DNA of 64,000 bases, taken from contig NC_085128.1 of NCBI RefSeq assembly GCF_030269925.1, positions 1,552,501 to 1,616,500 on the forward strand, read 5' to 3'. How positions within the stretch are numbered: the first letter of the stretch is position 1; each line of letters begins with the position of its first letter. A program made the position numbers and the translations under genes. Positions 31,401-39,007 of the stretch are shown here, piece by piece. The notes below the pieces were generated by a model. That model had not been told where the DNA came from. It worked only from the letters and a program-made list of their open reading frames with translations, and searched no databases. The stretch is from Bombyx mori. Its lineage: Eukaryota > Arthropoda > Insecta > Lepidoptera > Bombycidae.

Positions 31401-34042
31401 TCAATAAATGGGCTATCTAATACTGACAGAATTTTCCAAATCAGACCAGTTGTTCCTGAGATTAGCGCGTTCAAACAAAGAAACTCTTGAGCTTTATAAT
31501 ACAGTTTACCCTATTTCATTACCACGTTTTTTTTTTCCTACCTAAGCTGATACCCTTGATACCTTGCTGATACCTTGCTATTTCAGCGTAACCTTAGCTA
31601 GTAGGTGAGCTCACGGGGCCCAAACCGGAGTGATGCTAACACTGACCCTAGCAAGAGCAGTGCTTCGCAGAATCTACCACCGGATCGGAAACGCGACCCA
31701 CGAATCGAAACTCAATGGGCTGTATCTATGGGTTAATTCGCTCGTCGAACCTTTCGTCGCAAGCGACCGGTGCTTGTGATACCTAAAAGCACTGTTAATG
31801 GATCGGGAAGATCCGTAATGACGTGTTTTGGAATGACCTTTATCGTAAACAGCTGGTAGGACTCTGACGAATGGAGTATGACTGGCGCCTCTGGTTGGGT
31901 GTTGGAGATTATTGCAGGAGCCATCAACCCGTCGGCCTTCGTTCGGGTCACAAGGTTCGAACTCTCCGACACACCAACTAAATAATACATAATACTATGG
32001 TTGATAAAGTTGGCGTTAAAGTAGCAGAATTACATATGGGCGCTATGAATTAATTTGTGTGTGTAATTTATATAAATATTTTCATTGCTTAAATGGATGG
32101 ACGAGCTCATAGCCCACCTGGTGTTAAGTGGTTACTGGAGCCCATAGAATCTATGACGTAAATGCGTCACCCACCTTGAGATATAAGTTCTAAGGTTTTA
32201 AAATATACTTAGTCTGGCCATAAATACTGTTACAATTAAAAATAAACAAAATATTACCTTTGAATTTGGAATCTGTCATTTTAATATGATTGCTTATTAA
32301 GTTCTCATTTTGGCGCCAATACATTGTACAATATTTTGCGATATTAAATTGGAGTGGGGTGATAAATAGAACCGAGTCGCTGTGATTGCATTACACAAAG
32401 TACCTAGGTATGGAACCAAATGCAATTTTTAAAACTCTCCATACGCTTGGTATTAGTAAAATGTTTGTGTACCGGGCTATTAATAGGTGCAATAAGACCT
32501 CCTCTGTTAGTGACAGAAAAAGATCTGGCCGTCCACGTAGCGTTCGTACGAAAAAGGTGGTCAAAGCAGTAAGAGAAAGAATTCGAAAAAATCCTGTCCG
32601 AAAGCAAAATATTTTATCTCGGGAGATGAAGATAGCACCTAGAACCATGTCGCGTATTTTAAAAGATGACTTAGGACTTGCAGCCTATAAAAGACGTACT
32701 GGTCATTTCTTAACTGATAATTTAAAAGAGAATAGGGTGGTAAAATCGAAACAACTACTGAAGCGGTACGCAAAGGGAGGTCTCCCTTTGCGTACCGCTT
32801 CAGTAGTTGTAGAAATAGAAAAATTTTGTTTACGGATGAGAATTTTTTTACAATTGAGCAATTGAGCTCACAACTGAGCTCTAAGGAACCTTCCCAATCG
32901 GTCGACAGAGTGCAACGTGGGCACTATCCGACTTCAGTGATGGTTTGGTGGGGTATCTATGAAGGAGTGACTGAGCCATACTTTTGTGAAAAAGGTACCA
33001 AAACATCTACACAAGTGTATCAAGATACCATCCTTGAGAAGGTAGTGAAGCCCCTTAACAACACCATGTTCAATAATCAAGAATGGTCCTTCCAGCAAGA
33101 CTCGGTGCCAGGTCATAAAGTTCGGTCTACGCAGTCTTGGTTGGAAACGAACGTTTCGGACTTCATCAGAGCTGAAGACTGGCCGTCGTGTAGTCCCGAT
33201 CTTAATCCGCTGGGTTATGATTTATGGTCAGTTTCAGAGAGTACGGCTTGCTCTAAACGTCATGATAATTTGGAGTCCCTAAAACAATCCGTACGATTGG
33301 CAGTGAAAATTTTTCCCATGGAAAGAGTGCGTGCATCTATTGATAACTGGCCTCAACGTTTAAAGGACTGTATTGCAGCCAATGGAGACCACTTCGCATA
33401 AGCTTTTAATACTTTAAATTGTTTTATATTTGTGTATTAAACTAACACACTGTAGAAGTAATAAATGTTATTTGCAATAGAATCTTTTTTCCTTTGTCTC
33501 AGTATTTATGGCAAGACTAGGTAGTTACAACGGCTGCCCCACCCTTCAAATAGAAACCCATTACTGCTTCACTTGAGAAACAGGCAAGGTGGTGGTACCT
33601 ACCTGTGCGGACTCACAAGAAGTCCTACCACCAGTAATTACGCAAATTAGAATTTTGCGGGTTTGATTTTTATTACACGGTGTTATTCCTTTAGCGTGAA
33701 AGTCAATCGTGAACATTTGTTAAGTGTGTATTTTATTAGAAAAATTTGTACCCGCCTGCGGGATTCGAACACCAGTGCATCGCTCAACACGAATACACCG
33801 GACGTCTTAACATAGTTACAAAAAACGTTTTAAAAATAGCATAATCAAATAAAATTATACTAATTAATCACGAGATCAATGATCAACTTATTTAAATATG
33901 TAGAAGAAAAAACTTACAAAGTGTTATTCGCTTTGTCGTGTTGTTTCACTTCATCTTTACTAATAACATTACCCGTGTAAGAATCATAAAATATGCAATT
34001 AACTGTAACGGCGAATAGAGATAAAAAAACAAAAATAATCAT
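19389..34042 (-). CDS. Gene B: secreted haem-peroxidase-like protein, catalytic residues lost (spliced, 12 exons)
   Basis: Exons 33918-34042, 31838-31977, 30649-30813, 26140-26327, 25061-25265, 23739-23936, 23020-23164, 22110-22266, 21706-21873, 20876-21074, 20484-20589 and 19389-19491 join to 632 codons plus stop without interruption. Phases equal those of gene A at every junction. The product has a signal peptide, the GRRVDGSCNNL block, NPCWDD, RWLH (proximal His), SDRHWYE, the IRKASIARILCD block and a C-terminal DFAAWKDF. The distal segment is FMSADV where active relatives have FxDHDx, so the distal His is Ala and the haem-linking Asp is Ser. Calcium residues TPLLDLS and the Asp after the lost His are kept. 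Intron 3 holds a 3.6-kb LINE, intron 1 a maT in a SINE. Likely secreted and non-peroxidatic (inference). Confidence 0.83.
19655..20400. repeat. Decayed Bm1-type SINE pair in intron 11 of gene B
   Basis: 19655-19805 is a worn plus-strand body (CAGCCGTTGTA to GTGAGCTTCACTCATC). 19905-20400 is a worn minus-strand copy interrupted by a GC-rich insert containing GGCGACCCCGAGGGGACCCC. The gene C copy lacks part of this through deletion (50450-50900). Confidence 0.5.
20484..20589 (-). CDS. Gene B exon 11
   Basis: Encodes QLFEIRKASIARILCDVGDK and IQPQAFLRPHS, a clear match to the EIRKxSLARILCDNxD...QPxxF signature. Acceptor TTCCAG, donor GTATGC. Confidence 0.9.
20876..21074 (-). CDS. Gene B exon 10
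   Basis: Encodes LYEDVEDMDLLAGIWVERRI, FYCLVVEQLVRNIVSDRHWY. It matches LYxxVDxIDLxVGGLxE and CxxxxQFxRxxxGDRFWYE. Donor GTAAGT. Confidence 0.9.
21706..21873 (-). CDS. Gene B exon 9
   Basis: Encodes ASDLMTNDISKNRYFGFQPY and KYHEFC. It is the counterpart of DLxALNIQRGRDHGLPxYNxxRxxC; as in gene A the conserved Asn is Asp and RDHG is changed (RYFG). Confidence 0.87.
22110..22266 (-). CDS. Gene B exon 8
   Basis: Encodes MYDTKGYYLKQYPIVNLTLR and ITQGAFRQGSANIDHTADPD. Donor GTATGT, acceptor TTTTCAG. Confidence 0.87.
22690..22985 (+). mobile_element. LINE ORF2 C-terminal fragment in gene B intron 7
   Basis: The plus strand encodes KLKSRRLAWYGHVMRREEMH, the C-terminal block of RTE/CR1-like LINE ORF2 (RLxWxGHVxRR), then decays through stops. 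It begins about 35 bases 3' of exon 7. The same fragment is at 53150-53440 in gene C, so it predates the duplication. Confidence 0.65.
23020..23164 (-). CDS. Gene B exon 7 (proximal histidine)
   Basis: Encodes NLVRDGVLSPSFGYRDAY and EYPFVLRWLHSVQEGTL. RWLH holds the proximal haem-ligand His. The donor is GTCTGT, placed by analogy with the GTAAGT of gene A, which keeps phase. Confidence 0.87.
23739..23936 (-). CDS. Gene B exon 6 (identity switch point with gene C)
   Basis: Encodes AVWFWRYHNIIAEQLAKINP, CWDDNTLF and LQIYFYELLPLFLG. Upstream of the WFWR codons this exon and everything further 5' is almost identical to gene C; downstream, substitutions appear at once (Tyr/His, Ile/Phe, Leu/Ile). 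The segment before it (EDGSNTLASV) lacks the catalytic GDxRxxE. Confidence 0.87.
24318..24583. mobile_element. hAT-like MITE with 8-base target duplication
   Basis: The 8-base repeat CGTGAAGT at 24310-24317 and 24584-24591 flanks a 266-base element with inverted ends CAATGGCGGATCCA and CAAGGGCGGATCCA. The ends start with CA and the target size fits hAT. No ORF. Copied at 54772-55034. Confidence 0.75.
25061..25265 (-). CDS. Gene B exon 5 (calcium loop)
   Basis: Encodes SSTPLLDLSMLYGSD, aligning with the TSFxDASxVYGS calcium loop (Thr, Asp and Ser kept), then GGLLKYEISNGR and RETRCHAT. Three codons longer than in gene A; donor GTAAGT. Confidence 0.88.
25367..25491. repeat. TGTTA/TGTTG pentamer microsatellite
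   Basis: About 125 bases of imperfect five-base units, mixing TGTTA and TGTTG with some TGTGTTG variants, in intron 4 of gene B. Copied without visible change at 55818-55942, which is notable for a sequence prone to slippage. Confidence 0.85.
25643..26040 (+). repeat. Old full-length Bm1-type SINE
   Basis: The tRNA-like head (GTCGTGGCCTAAAAGATAAG, TGTTCGGATCCCGCAGG) and body are present with many changes. Antisense in intron 4 of gene B; copied at 56094-56491. Confidence 0.8.
26140..26327 (-). CDS. Gene B exon 4
   Basis: Encodes YCCTAKGKTDRDC, DDDPVHRFSDIRCLNMT and ends NGTVPER. Cysteines and the DPVHRF-x5-C spacing match gene A exon 4. Donor GTATGT. Confidence 0.86.
26682..30340 (-). mobile_element. 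Single-ORF LINE with 5' UTR and A-tail, in gene B intron 3
   Basis: On the minus strand: a GC-rich leader of about 600 bases, an uninterrupted 986-codon ORF, a 3' UTR with the GTAAGTGGTCACC block and a 23-base A-tail (the T-run at 26682-26704). The 5' boundary near 30340 is approximate; I see no clear target duplication. A near-identical copy is at 57133-60847. Sense with the host gene. Confidence 0.8.
26753..29713 (-). CDS. LINE endonuclease/reverse transcriptase (986 aa, intact)
   Basis: Apurinic-like endonuclease domain at the N-terminus (SNVRGLHSNLD near residue 23, LTETQI, LGDFNAHHQEW near 157, SSDHCLI near 230). The reverse transcriptase domain follows (SGPDCIPAVVL, NYRPIAITSLLSKVMERI, QYGFRHGRS, VSLDIAKAFDRVWH, AGVPQGSVLSPTLF, CYADDST with the catalytic YADD) and then a C-terminal region ending FKRGLRRVLYG. 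No stop or frameshift. It copies element RNA into DNA at a nicked target. No separate ORF1 or RNase H domain is seen, as in CR1-like single-ORF LINEs; I do not assign a named family. The only LINE in the window with an open full-length ORF. Confidence 0.92.
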   Translation of the reverse strand: MKVDKRKRVFSADPHSTFNVDFSNVRGLHSNLDAVHHHLETAQPALFFLTETQISAPDDTSYLGYPGYVLEHTFLRKAGVCVFIREDVCCRRLRGLEQRDLSLLWLRVDYGGCTRVYACLYRSHSSDAGSALFEHVQEGTDRVLEQYPSAEVVVLGDFNAHHQEWLGSRTTDLPGRAAYDFALSYGLSQLVTQPTRVPDIEGHEPSLLDLLLTTHPAGYSVVVDAPLGSSDHCLIRAAIPLSRPSRRTTTGFRRVWRYRSADWDGMREFYASYPWGRLCFSSDDPDVCADRLKDVVLQGMELFIPSSEVPVGGRSKPWYNKASRDAARLKRSAYVAFNVARRCRDPDISEKRRKFNAASRSYKRAIAKAKSEHVARIGERLNSYPSGSRAFWSLAKAAEGNFCRSSLPPLRKSNDSLAHSAKEKADLLVKLFASYSTLDDGGATPPNISRCDSSMPEIRITQRAVRQELRLLDVHKSSGPDCIPAVVLKTCAPELTPALTRLYRLSYNTNRVPSSWKTAHVHPIPKKGDRSDPSNYRPIAITSLLSKVMERIINIQLLKYLEDRQLISDRQYGFRHGRSAGDLLVYLTHRWAEALESKGEALAVSLDIAKAFDRVWHRALLSKLPAYGIPEGLCKWITSFLDGRSIAVVVDGCCSDTMTINAGVPQGSVLSPTLFILHINDMLSIDGMHCYADDSTGDARYIGHQSLSRSVIHERRLKLVSEVENSLGRVSKWGELNSVQFNPLKTQVCAFTAKKDPFVMAPEFQGVSLQLSASIGILGVDISSDVQFRSHLEGKAKLASKMLGVLNRAKRYFTPGQRLALYKAQVRPRVEYCSHLWAGAPKYQLLPFDSIQKRAVRMVDSPALADRLEPLGLRRDFGSLCVLYRMVHGECSEELFEMIPSSPFYHRTSRHRSRVHPYYLEPLRSSTVRFQRSFLPRTIRLWNELPSTVFSERYDMSFFKRGLRRVLYGRQRLGSAPGIADVHERR
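30649..30813 (-). CDS. Gene B exon 3 (distal pocket segment, catalytic residues replaced)
   Basis: Encodes PTPRYLRTNLWSVGK and FTQLAIHDFVFMSADVVSL. It aligns residue by residue with gene A exon 3; where active peroxidases have Gln...Asp-His-Asp it has Val...Ser-Ala-Asp. Donor GTAATC, acceptor TCAACAG. Confidence 0.85.
31174..31500 (-). mobile_element. Helitron-like element with a strong terminal hairpin
   Basis: Read on the minus strand the 3' end is a 15-base-pair hairpin with one mismatch (31190-31223, ACTCCGT arms), a 12-base spacer, then CTAG and T. The 5' part carries GCGCGCTAATCTCAGG-like text common in moth repeats. Gene B intron 2; copied at 61681-62007. Confidence 0.6.
31527..31832 (-). 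mobile_element. Jockey-like LINE fragment next to the gene B exon 2 donor
   Basis: T-run, CCTACCTAAGCTGATACCC, the 3' UTR and the start of the coding tail (GCACTGTTAATGGATCGGGA). It stops about 5 bases from the exon 2 donor site at 31837. Copied at 62034-62339. Confidence 0.75.
31838..31977 (-). CDS. Gene B exon 2
   Basis: Encodes FEPCDPNEGRRVDGSCNNLQ, HPTRGASHTPFVRVLP: the conserved N-terminal block of haem peroxidases. Same length and phases as exon 2 of gene A. Donor GTCATT is weak and lies against a LINE fragment. Confidence 0.87.
32350..33401 (+). pseudogene. maT transposase pseudogene
   Basis: Recognisable from GDK (stop) NRVAVIAL through the helix-turn-helix region (GISKMFVYRAINRCN, MKIAPRTMSRILKDD) to QQDSVPGHK and the C-terminus NWPQRLKDCIAANGDHFA. 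Broken by the lost start, an early stop, the palindrome that shifts the frame, and loss of the third Asp. Confidence 0.85.
32751..32810. repeat. Perfect 29-base inverted repeat, 2-base spacer
   Basis: 32751-32779 and 32782-32810 are exact reverse complements (each arm contains GAAGCGGTACGCAAAGGGAG or its complement). The intact relative at 34483-35771 has only one arm at this place, so the second arm is an inserted inverted copy. Confidence 0.92.
33918..34042 (-). CDS. Gene B exon 1 (start codon and signal peptide)
   Basis: The ATG at 34042 opens MIIFVFLSLFAVTVNC, a signal peptide, followed by IFYDSYTGNVISKDE and a GTAAGT donor. It parallels gene A exon 1 (YDSFSG). Ends in phase 2, as exon 2 requires. 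Confidence 0.78.
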
Positions 34043-34086
34043 ATTTTTTTTGCCGACACGTCCTTCTCCGTACAAAATAAGCTGTT

Positions 34087-34123
34087 ACTGAAAACAGATA
34101 TTCATTCTCACATCCTAATATAA
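34087..34123 (-). promoter_or_regulatory. TATA-like box and initiator of gene B
   Basis: On the minus strand TATATT (about 34117-34122) lies some 30 bases upstream of a TCAGT initiator-like motif (34087-34091), the arthropod core-promoter arrangement, 45 bases before the start codon. Confidence 0.35.
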
Positions 34124-34180
34124 CTTTGTGTGACCATTAAGCTTTAACAAAACTGGTTATTGTAATCTGTATGTTGATAA

Positions 34181-34470
34181 TCTATATATATAAAAATGAA
34201 TTGCTGTTCGTTAGTCTCGCTAAAACTCGAGAACGGCTGGACCGATTTCGCTAATTTTAGTCTTTAATTATTTGTGGAGGTCCAGAGAAGGTTTAAAAGG
34301 TTAGGTAAATATGAAAATGTTCGGAATTAAATAAAAATAACAATTTTATTTTTCCTTTGATGTGCCCCCTATCGGATGGATTCCTTTTGTTTGTTTTTGT
34401 TTATTTTATACAAAAGTTTAGATCTTTTATTTATCGATTGAGGCACTAAGAAGTCTGCCGGGTCAGCTAG
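34181..34470 (+). mobile_element. Helitron-like non-autonomous element
   Basis: TCTATATATATAAAAATG after A at the left, GGGTCAGCTAG before T at the right, with a body shared with 1989-2281. No coding capacity. Confidence 0.6.
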
Positions 34471-34482
34471 TTTAAGAATATA

Positions 34483-35771
34483 CTTAGTCTGGTCATAAAT
34501 AATGTTACAATTAAAAATAAAAAATAAATCTATTGCAAATAACATTTATTACTTTTACAGTGTTTTAGTTTAATACATAAATATATAAAAAATTAAAGTA
34601 TTAAAAGCTTATTCGAAGTGGTCTCCATTGGCTGCAATACAGTCCTTTAAACGTTGAGGCCAGTTATCAATAGAAGCACGCACTCTTTCCATGGGAAAAT
34701 TTTTCACTGCCAATCGTACGGATTGTTTTAGGGACTCCAAATTAACATGACGTTTAGAGCAAGCCGTACTCTCTAAAACTGACCATAAATCATAATCCAG
34801 CGGATTAAGATCGGGACTAGATCATGGCCAGTCTTCAGCTCTGATGAAGTCCGAAACCTTCGTTTCCAACCAAGACTGCGTAGACCGAGCTTTATGACCT
34901 GGCGCCGAGTCTTGCTGGAAGGACCATTCTTGATTATTGAACATGGTGTTGTTAACGGGCTTCACTACCTTCTCAAGAATGGTATCTTGATACACTTGTG
35001 ACGATTTTTTGATACCTTTTTCACAAAAGTATGGCTCAGTCACTCCTTCATAGCTAATACCCCACCAAACCATCACTGAAGTCAGATAGTGCCCACGTTG
35101 CACTCTGTCGACTAATTGGGAAGGTTCCTTAGAGCTCAGTTGTGAGCTCAATTGCTCAATTGTAAAAAAAATCTCATCCGTAAACAAAATTTTTCTATGA
35201 CCTCCCTTTGCGTACCGCTTCAGTAGTTGTTTCGATTTTACCACCCTATTCTCTTTTAAATTATCAGTTAAGAAATGACCAGTACGTCTTTTATAGGCTG
35301 CAAGTCCTAAGTCATCTTTTAAAATACGCGACATGGTTCTAGGTGCTATCTTCATCTCCCGAGATAAAATATTTTGCTTTCGGACAGGATTTTTTCGAAT
35401 TCTTTCTCTTACTGCTTTGACCACCTTTTTCGTACGAACGCTACGTGGACGGCCAGATCTTTTTCTGTCACTAACAGAGGAGGTCTTATTGCACCTATTA
35501 ATAGCCCGGTACACAAACATTTTACTAATACCAAGCGTATGGAGAGTTTTAAAAATTGCATTTGGCTCCATACCTACTTTGTTTAATGCAATCACAGCGA
35601 TTCGGTTCTCTTTATCACCCCACTCCATTTTAATATCGCAAAACATTGTACAATGTTTTGGCGCCAAAATGAGAAAACTCAATGAGCAATCATATAAAAA
35701 TGACAGATTCCAAATTCAAATGTAATATTTTGTTTATTTTTAATTGTAACATTACTTATAGCCAGACTAAG
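34483..35771 (-). mobile_element. maT (DD37D) element, nearly intact
   Basis: 1289 bases between TA dinucleotides, with imperfect inverted ends of about 39 bases starting CTTAGTCTGG. It carries a transposase with one nonsense codon. The best-preserved DNA transposon in the window, and a reference for the broken copies at 32.2 and 62.7 kb. Confidence 0.9.
34609..35628 (-). pseudogene. maT transposase with a single premature stop
   Basis: The ATG at 35628 (MEWGDKENRIAVIALNKVG) opens 339 codons to a TAA at 34609-34611. Two helix-turn-helix units occupy roughly residues 1-110, with an RSGRPRSVR linker. The DD37D catalytic residues are FTDE, QQDSAPGH and LNPLDYDLW, all present. A TGA at 34822-34824, just after AEDWP, removes the last Asp and the C-terminus. 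It would cut and paste the element at TA sites if intact. Confidence 0.88.
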
Positions 35772-35784
35772 TAATTCTTAGTTT

Positions 35785-36893
35785 AAAAAAAGTATTTGCT
35801 TTCGTGGAAACGCTACGCTTTGATGTAATTACATCGAAGGAATAGTAATACTGTAACACTATTGCGTAAACGGCAAGGTCCAGCTTATTGAGAGCCCTCA
35901 CGAATACGTACCACGATCTTTCTTATTTCTACCGCGAACCTATCCGTCAGTTCCGGATTGAAACAGAGAGACCGAAGTAAATAAGTTCGTATGAGTCTTC
36001 GACATTATGTCCGATCCATCCAACTAGGACTAAAAATCAATTTATGATTCTGCTTAGCTTGGGATGGAAGGAATCCGGTTGGCCCAAAGACCTTATTGCT
36101 TAACCAGCATGAATGGGCATTGAGAGCTAAACGAGGAGAAGTTTCCTATCGACTGCCATGCGCCCCCTGAGGAAGTCTTATAGGTGAAGAGCATAATACA
36201 ATCGGATTTTTTATATTTTATATTTGCTTTGTGGGCCGACGAGCATAGTGAATGGCTACCATATCTTGATTTGCATCCATCTGATAGTGAATGGTTACCA
36301 CATCTGGATATGGACTGTGGACGAACGCAGTGGTAATATTGTTTTTGTTGTTTTGTTTTGTTGTTTTTTTTTTTGTGATGGCTCAAATATTACCTAGGTT
36401 TACCTTGTTGTTATAATATGTAATATTTTACCCGCGCCATGAACGTTATAGAATTTTTTCGATCAAATTAAGCATGGTCATTGTTGGGACATCACCAAAT
36501 CCATACCAAATATCCTGTTATAGTTACTAAAACGTTAAGAGAGGATTTCGTGGCATAAAAATAAATAAATGATGGAAATTTATAAACGTCCTTGGTTGGT
36601 TATTTTTAGAATTTTAAAGCAAATATTCAATGGGAATTTGGTAAATAAAATATTAATCAAGCAACATTTTCATGACAGTCGTTCTTTTAATAACTGCGTT
36701 AATAACTTATCTACCGATTCCCCTCCCCTTCTCCAAGCAATTAAATTCGAAACTATTGTTGAATTCGAAACTATAAACTAAGTGATAAAATGTCTTCATT
36801 TCTTCTTATTAAGGAAGTATGAAAAATAAAGTAAATGACGCACATACGTGAACGTTTAGATAGTTAATATACAAGGTCAACGCTGCCATTGTG
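35785..36893. other. Stretch with no gene recognised
   Basis: A faint LINE 3' remnant resembling the 26.7 kb LINE is visible at about 36215-36330 (GGGCCGACGAGCATAGTGAA). Elsewhere I see only AT-rich sequence without a coding signature; short ORFs here have no family motifs. Confidence 0.5.
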
Positions 36894-37213
36894 TGACGTC
36901 CACGTCATTTCGGATCCTCCCGATCCACTAACGATGCTTTTAGATACCCCAAGCACCGGTCATCGTTCTCGTCGAACCCGTCGCGATGAAGGGCTCGGCG
37001 AGTAAATTAACCCACAGAAACAGCCCACTGAGTTTCTCGCCGGATCTTCTCAGTGGGTCGCGTTTCCGATCCGGTGGTAGATTCTGCGAAGCACGACTCT
37101 TGCTAGGGTTCGTGTTAGCAACAACGTCAGGTTTGAGCCTCGTGAGCTCACTTACACGCTCGGCGACGCTGATATGGTCTCTCAAGACCATCAGTTTAGG
37201 TAGGAAAAAAAAA
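36894..37213 (+). mobile_element. Jockey-like LINE 3' fragment
   Basis: GGATCCTCCCGATCCACTAA through GTTTCTCGCCGGATCTTCTC and GGTCTCTCAAGACCATCAG to an A-run. About 100 bases of coding tail remain. Confidence 0.78.
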
Positions 37214-37645
37214 AGTATGACGCACTGGGTAGTATTGGACTTTCCATGCATTTATGCTATCCAATGCTATTTTTAGGTGGATAGACGAACTTATTGCACT
37301 CACGGTATTAGGGGGGTCATTGGAGGCGTCGTGTCCCATATACCCAGGCGCCGCATGAGGCACAGAATCTTCGTAGGAGGTTCGGCCCTTTGTTTCGAAG
37401 AGGGTTGTTTGAGTCGATAGATATTAGAACGTGGGTGCTGCTTTATTAGCAGCAGAAAGGTGCGGACTTATAATACCAGTATGAACACATAGTATGACTT
37501 TCTGAATCGAGTCAGAATTTGGGATTCCCAACAAACTTGCATTCTTAATACACACGTAGAAAACATTTCAATGACCACTTTAATTAAATACGAGTTTAAG
37601 GTCATAAATATCTTATAAAATTAAGTAAAATAAAATTAAGATAAT
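37214..37645. other. Stretch with no clear feature
   Basis: Possibly a decayed retroelement (GGTGGATAGACGAACTTATT, CGTAGGAGGTTCGGCCC) but too worn to assign. No coding signature. Confidence 0.35.
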
Positions 37646-37648
37646 TTA

Positions 37649-38295
37649 GGGCGGATTCGACCAAACTTAAATTTAAACTCGAGTAACTATACGAGGAATA
37701 ACCTATTCCATGATTTTAATCTCGAGTAAATTCATAGTCGTTTTTCCACGTATACTTGCGCTAGGAATAACAATACGCGAATAGCAGAGTGAATGGTGAA
37801 CAAAAATAAAATCCGGCAAATAAATGTTGTTGTTCAACGGCATAGTGTAAGAGCATACAAATCGTCAACTCGATTTTGCCGTATTTTAGTGTGAAAAAGT
37901 AGCTGTTGTGTAAGATATCCAGCTGTCAAACGTATTATTTTTATTTCTTGTTTGTTTGAGGGAATTGTCAAGTTTTGTCGTGTGGTTTTATCTTTTTTCG
38001 TTTAAACGTTGCATTCAGACTATTAATAATCATTTAGTGCATTGCGTTGACTTGAAATTAAAACAGAATAAATATTTATGAAATGACAGAAATCAGATGT
38101 TGGACTGACAGACGCCATTACTTTATTCTAGGAATAGCTCCGTTATTCCGTGCGAAACGGCGGTATAGTAACAATTCCCGAATAGGCCCACTATTCTTAG
38201 AATTGTAGTTGGTAAAACGTAAAATTGATTTACTCTCGATTAACTGACGAGTTATTCTAAGAATAAGATTTACTCTTGTTTGGTCGAATCGACCC
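37649..38295. mobile_element. PIF/Harbinger-like MITE with TTA target duplication
   Basis: Inverted ends GGGCGGATTCGACCAAAC and GGGTCGATTCGACCAAAC, with TTA on both sides (37646-37648, 38296-38298). 647 bases, no transposase. The 3-base TTA target and G-rich ends suit PIF/Harbinger. Confidence 0.65.
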
Positions 38296-38485
38296 TTAAT
38301 TGCATAAATTATATTATAGCGTAGATTAAGATCACGTTTGCTTCTAAAACTATGCGTTTTATTTACAAAACAAAACAGGATACTTGCGTTTTGCAAGGTA
38401 ATTATGTTATTTTTAACTGTGTTCACTGAATGGAAACATACAGGGTGTAGAAAAAAAAAACTTCAGAGGTGTCAAGGGATACCCG

Positions 38486-38802
38486 GATGGAACGAAGTTC
38501 CTTTCGATTAATTAGTGAAGGAATTGTATTTTTTTTTTTTTAAGTTGTAATAATAAATTACGGCATTATGAAGAAGAAAAAAACAATACTATGAACTAAA
38601 TTACTATTGTTGAAACGCTATCTCGAGAAACTGTACTCATTACGCGGACCAATCGGATACGAGCAATGTCACGCGATAAGCGCCTACACGTTGATTCGTC
38701 AGAATGACGGATCTAAAAAGTGTCGTGACAACTTTTCGTAAGAATTTTTTCCGTCTAGCCCCCTTTCACAACGCGCGATAAGGAACTTCGTTCCAACTAC
38801 TG
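38486..38802. mobile_element. MITE with GGAACGAAGTTCC ends
   Basis: TGGAACGAAGTTCCTTTCG on the left and CGATAAGGAACTTCGTTCCA on the right. The ends themselves contain a GGAAC/GTTCC hairpin. Same family as 17341-17697. Confidence 0.5.
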
Positions 38803-39007
38803 TGATTTGAATTAGCCTACCCTGTACAACGATGTTTTGTAATAACTGTTAGTCTCATAGGGGTCGCAATTTCATCTGTTTCTCTACTCCCCATTTCTAA
38901 CTCCTCAACCTTGATCTTAAGTAAAGTAGTGTAAGTTGCGAACTTGCTTACTTAGGTACTAGAAGTTGTAAAAGAAATGACAAATAGTCTACTGATTAAC
39001 TTTTTGA

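Larger units (their letters stand above)
32207..33520 (+). mobile_element. maT (DD37D) element with internal palindrome, inactive
   Basis: Inverted ends TTAGTCTGGCCATAAATACTG and CTAGTCTTGCCATAAATACTG inside a TA duplication. The transposase on the plus strand is dead: the expected start Met codon is TTG, an early TAG follows, a palindromic insertion sits at 32751-32810, and the third catalytic Asp is Gly (LNPLGYDLW). Close relative of the element at 34483-35771. Copied at 62714-64000. Confidence 0.85.
32072..33807 (-). repeat. Full-length Bm1-type SINE split by a maT transposon
   Basis: 32072-32206 holds the tail half and 33521-33807 the head half of one minus-strand SINE. The text joins exactly at a TA that is doubled around the maT element, as Tc1/mariner insertion requires. 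Intron 1 of gene B. Confidence 0.85.
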
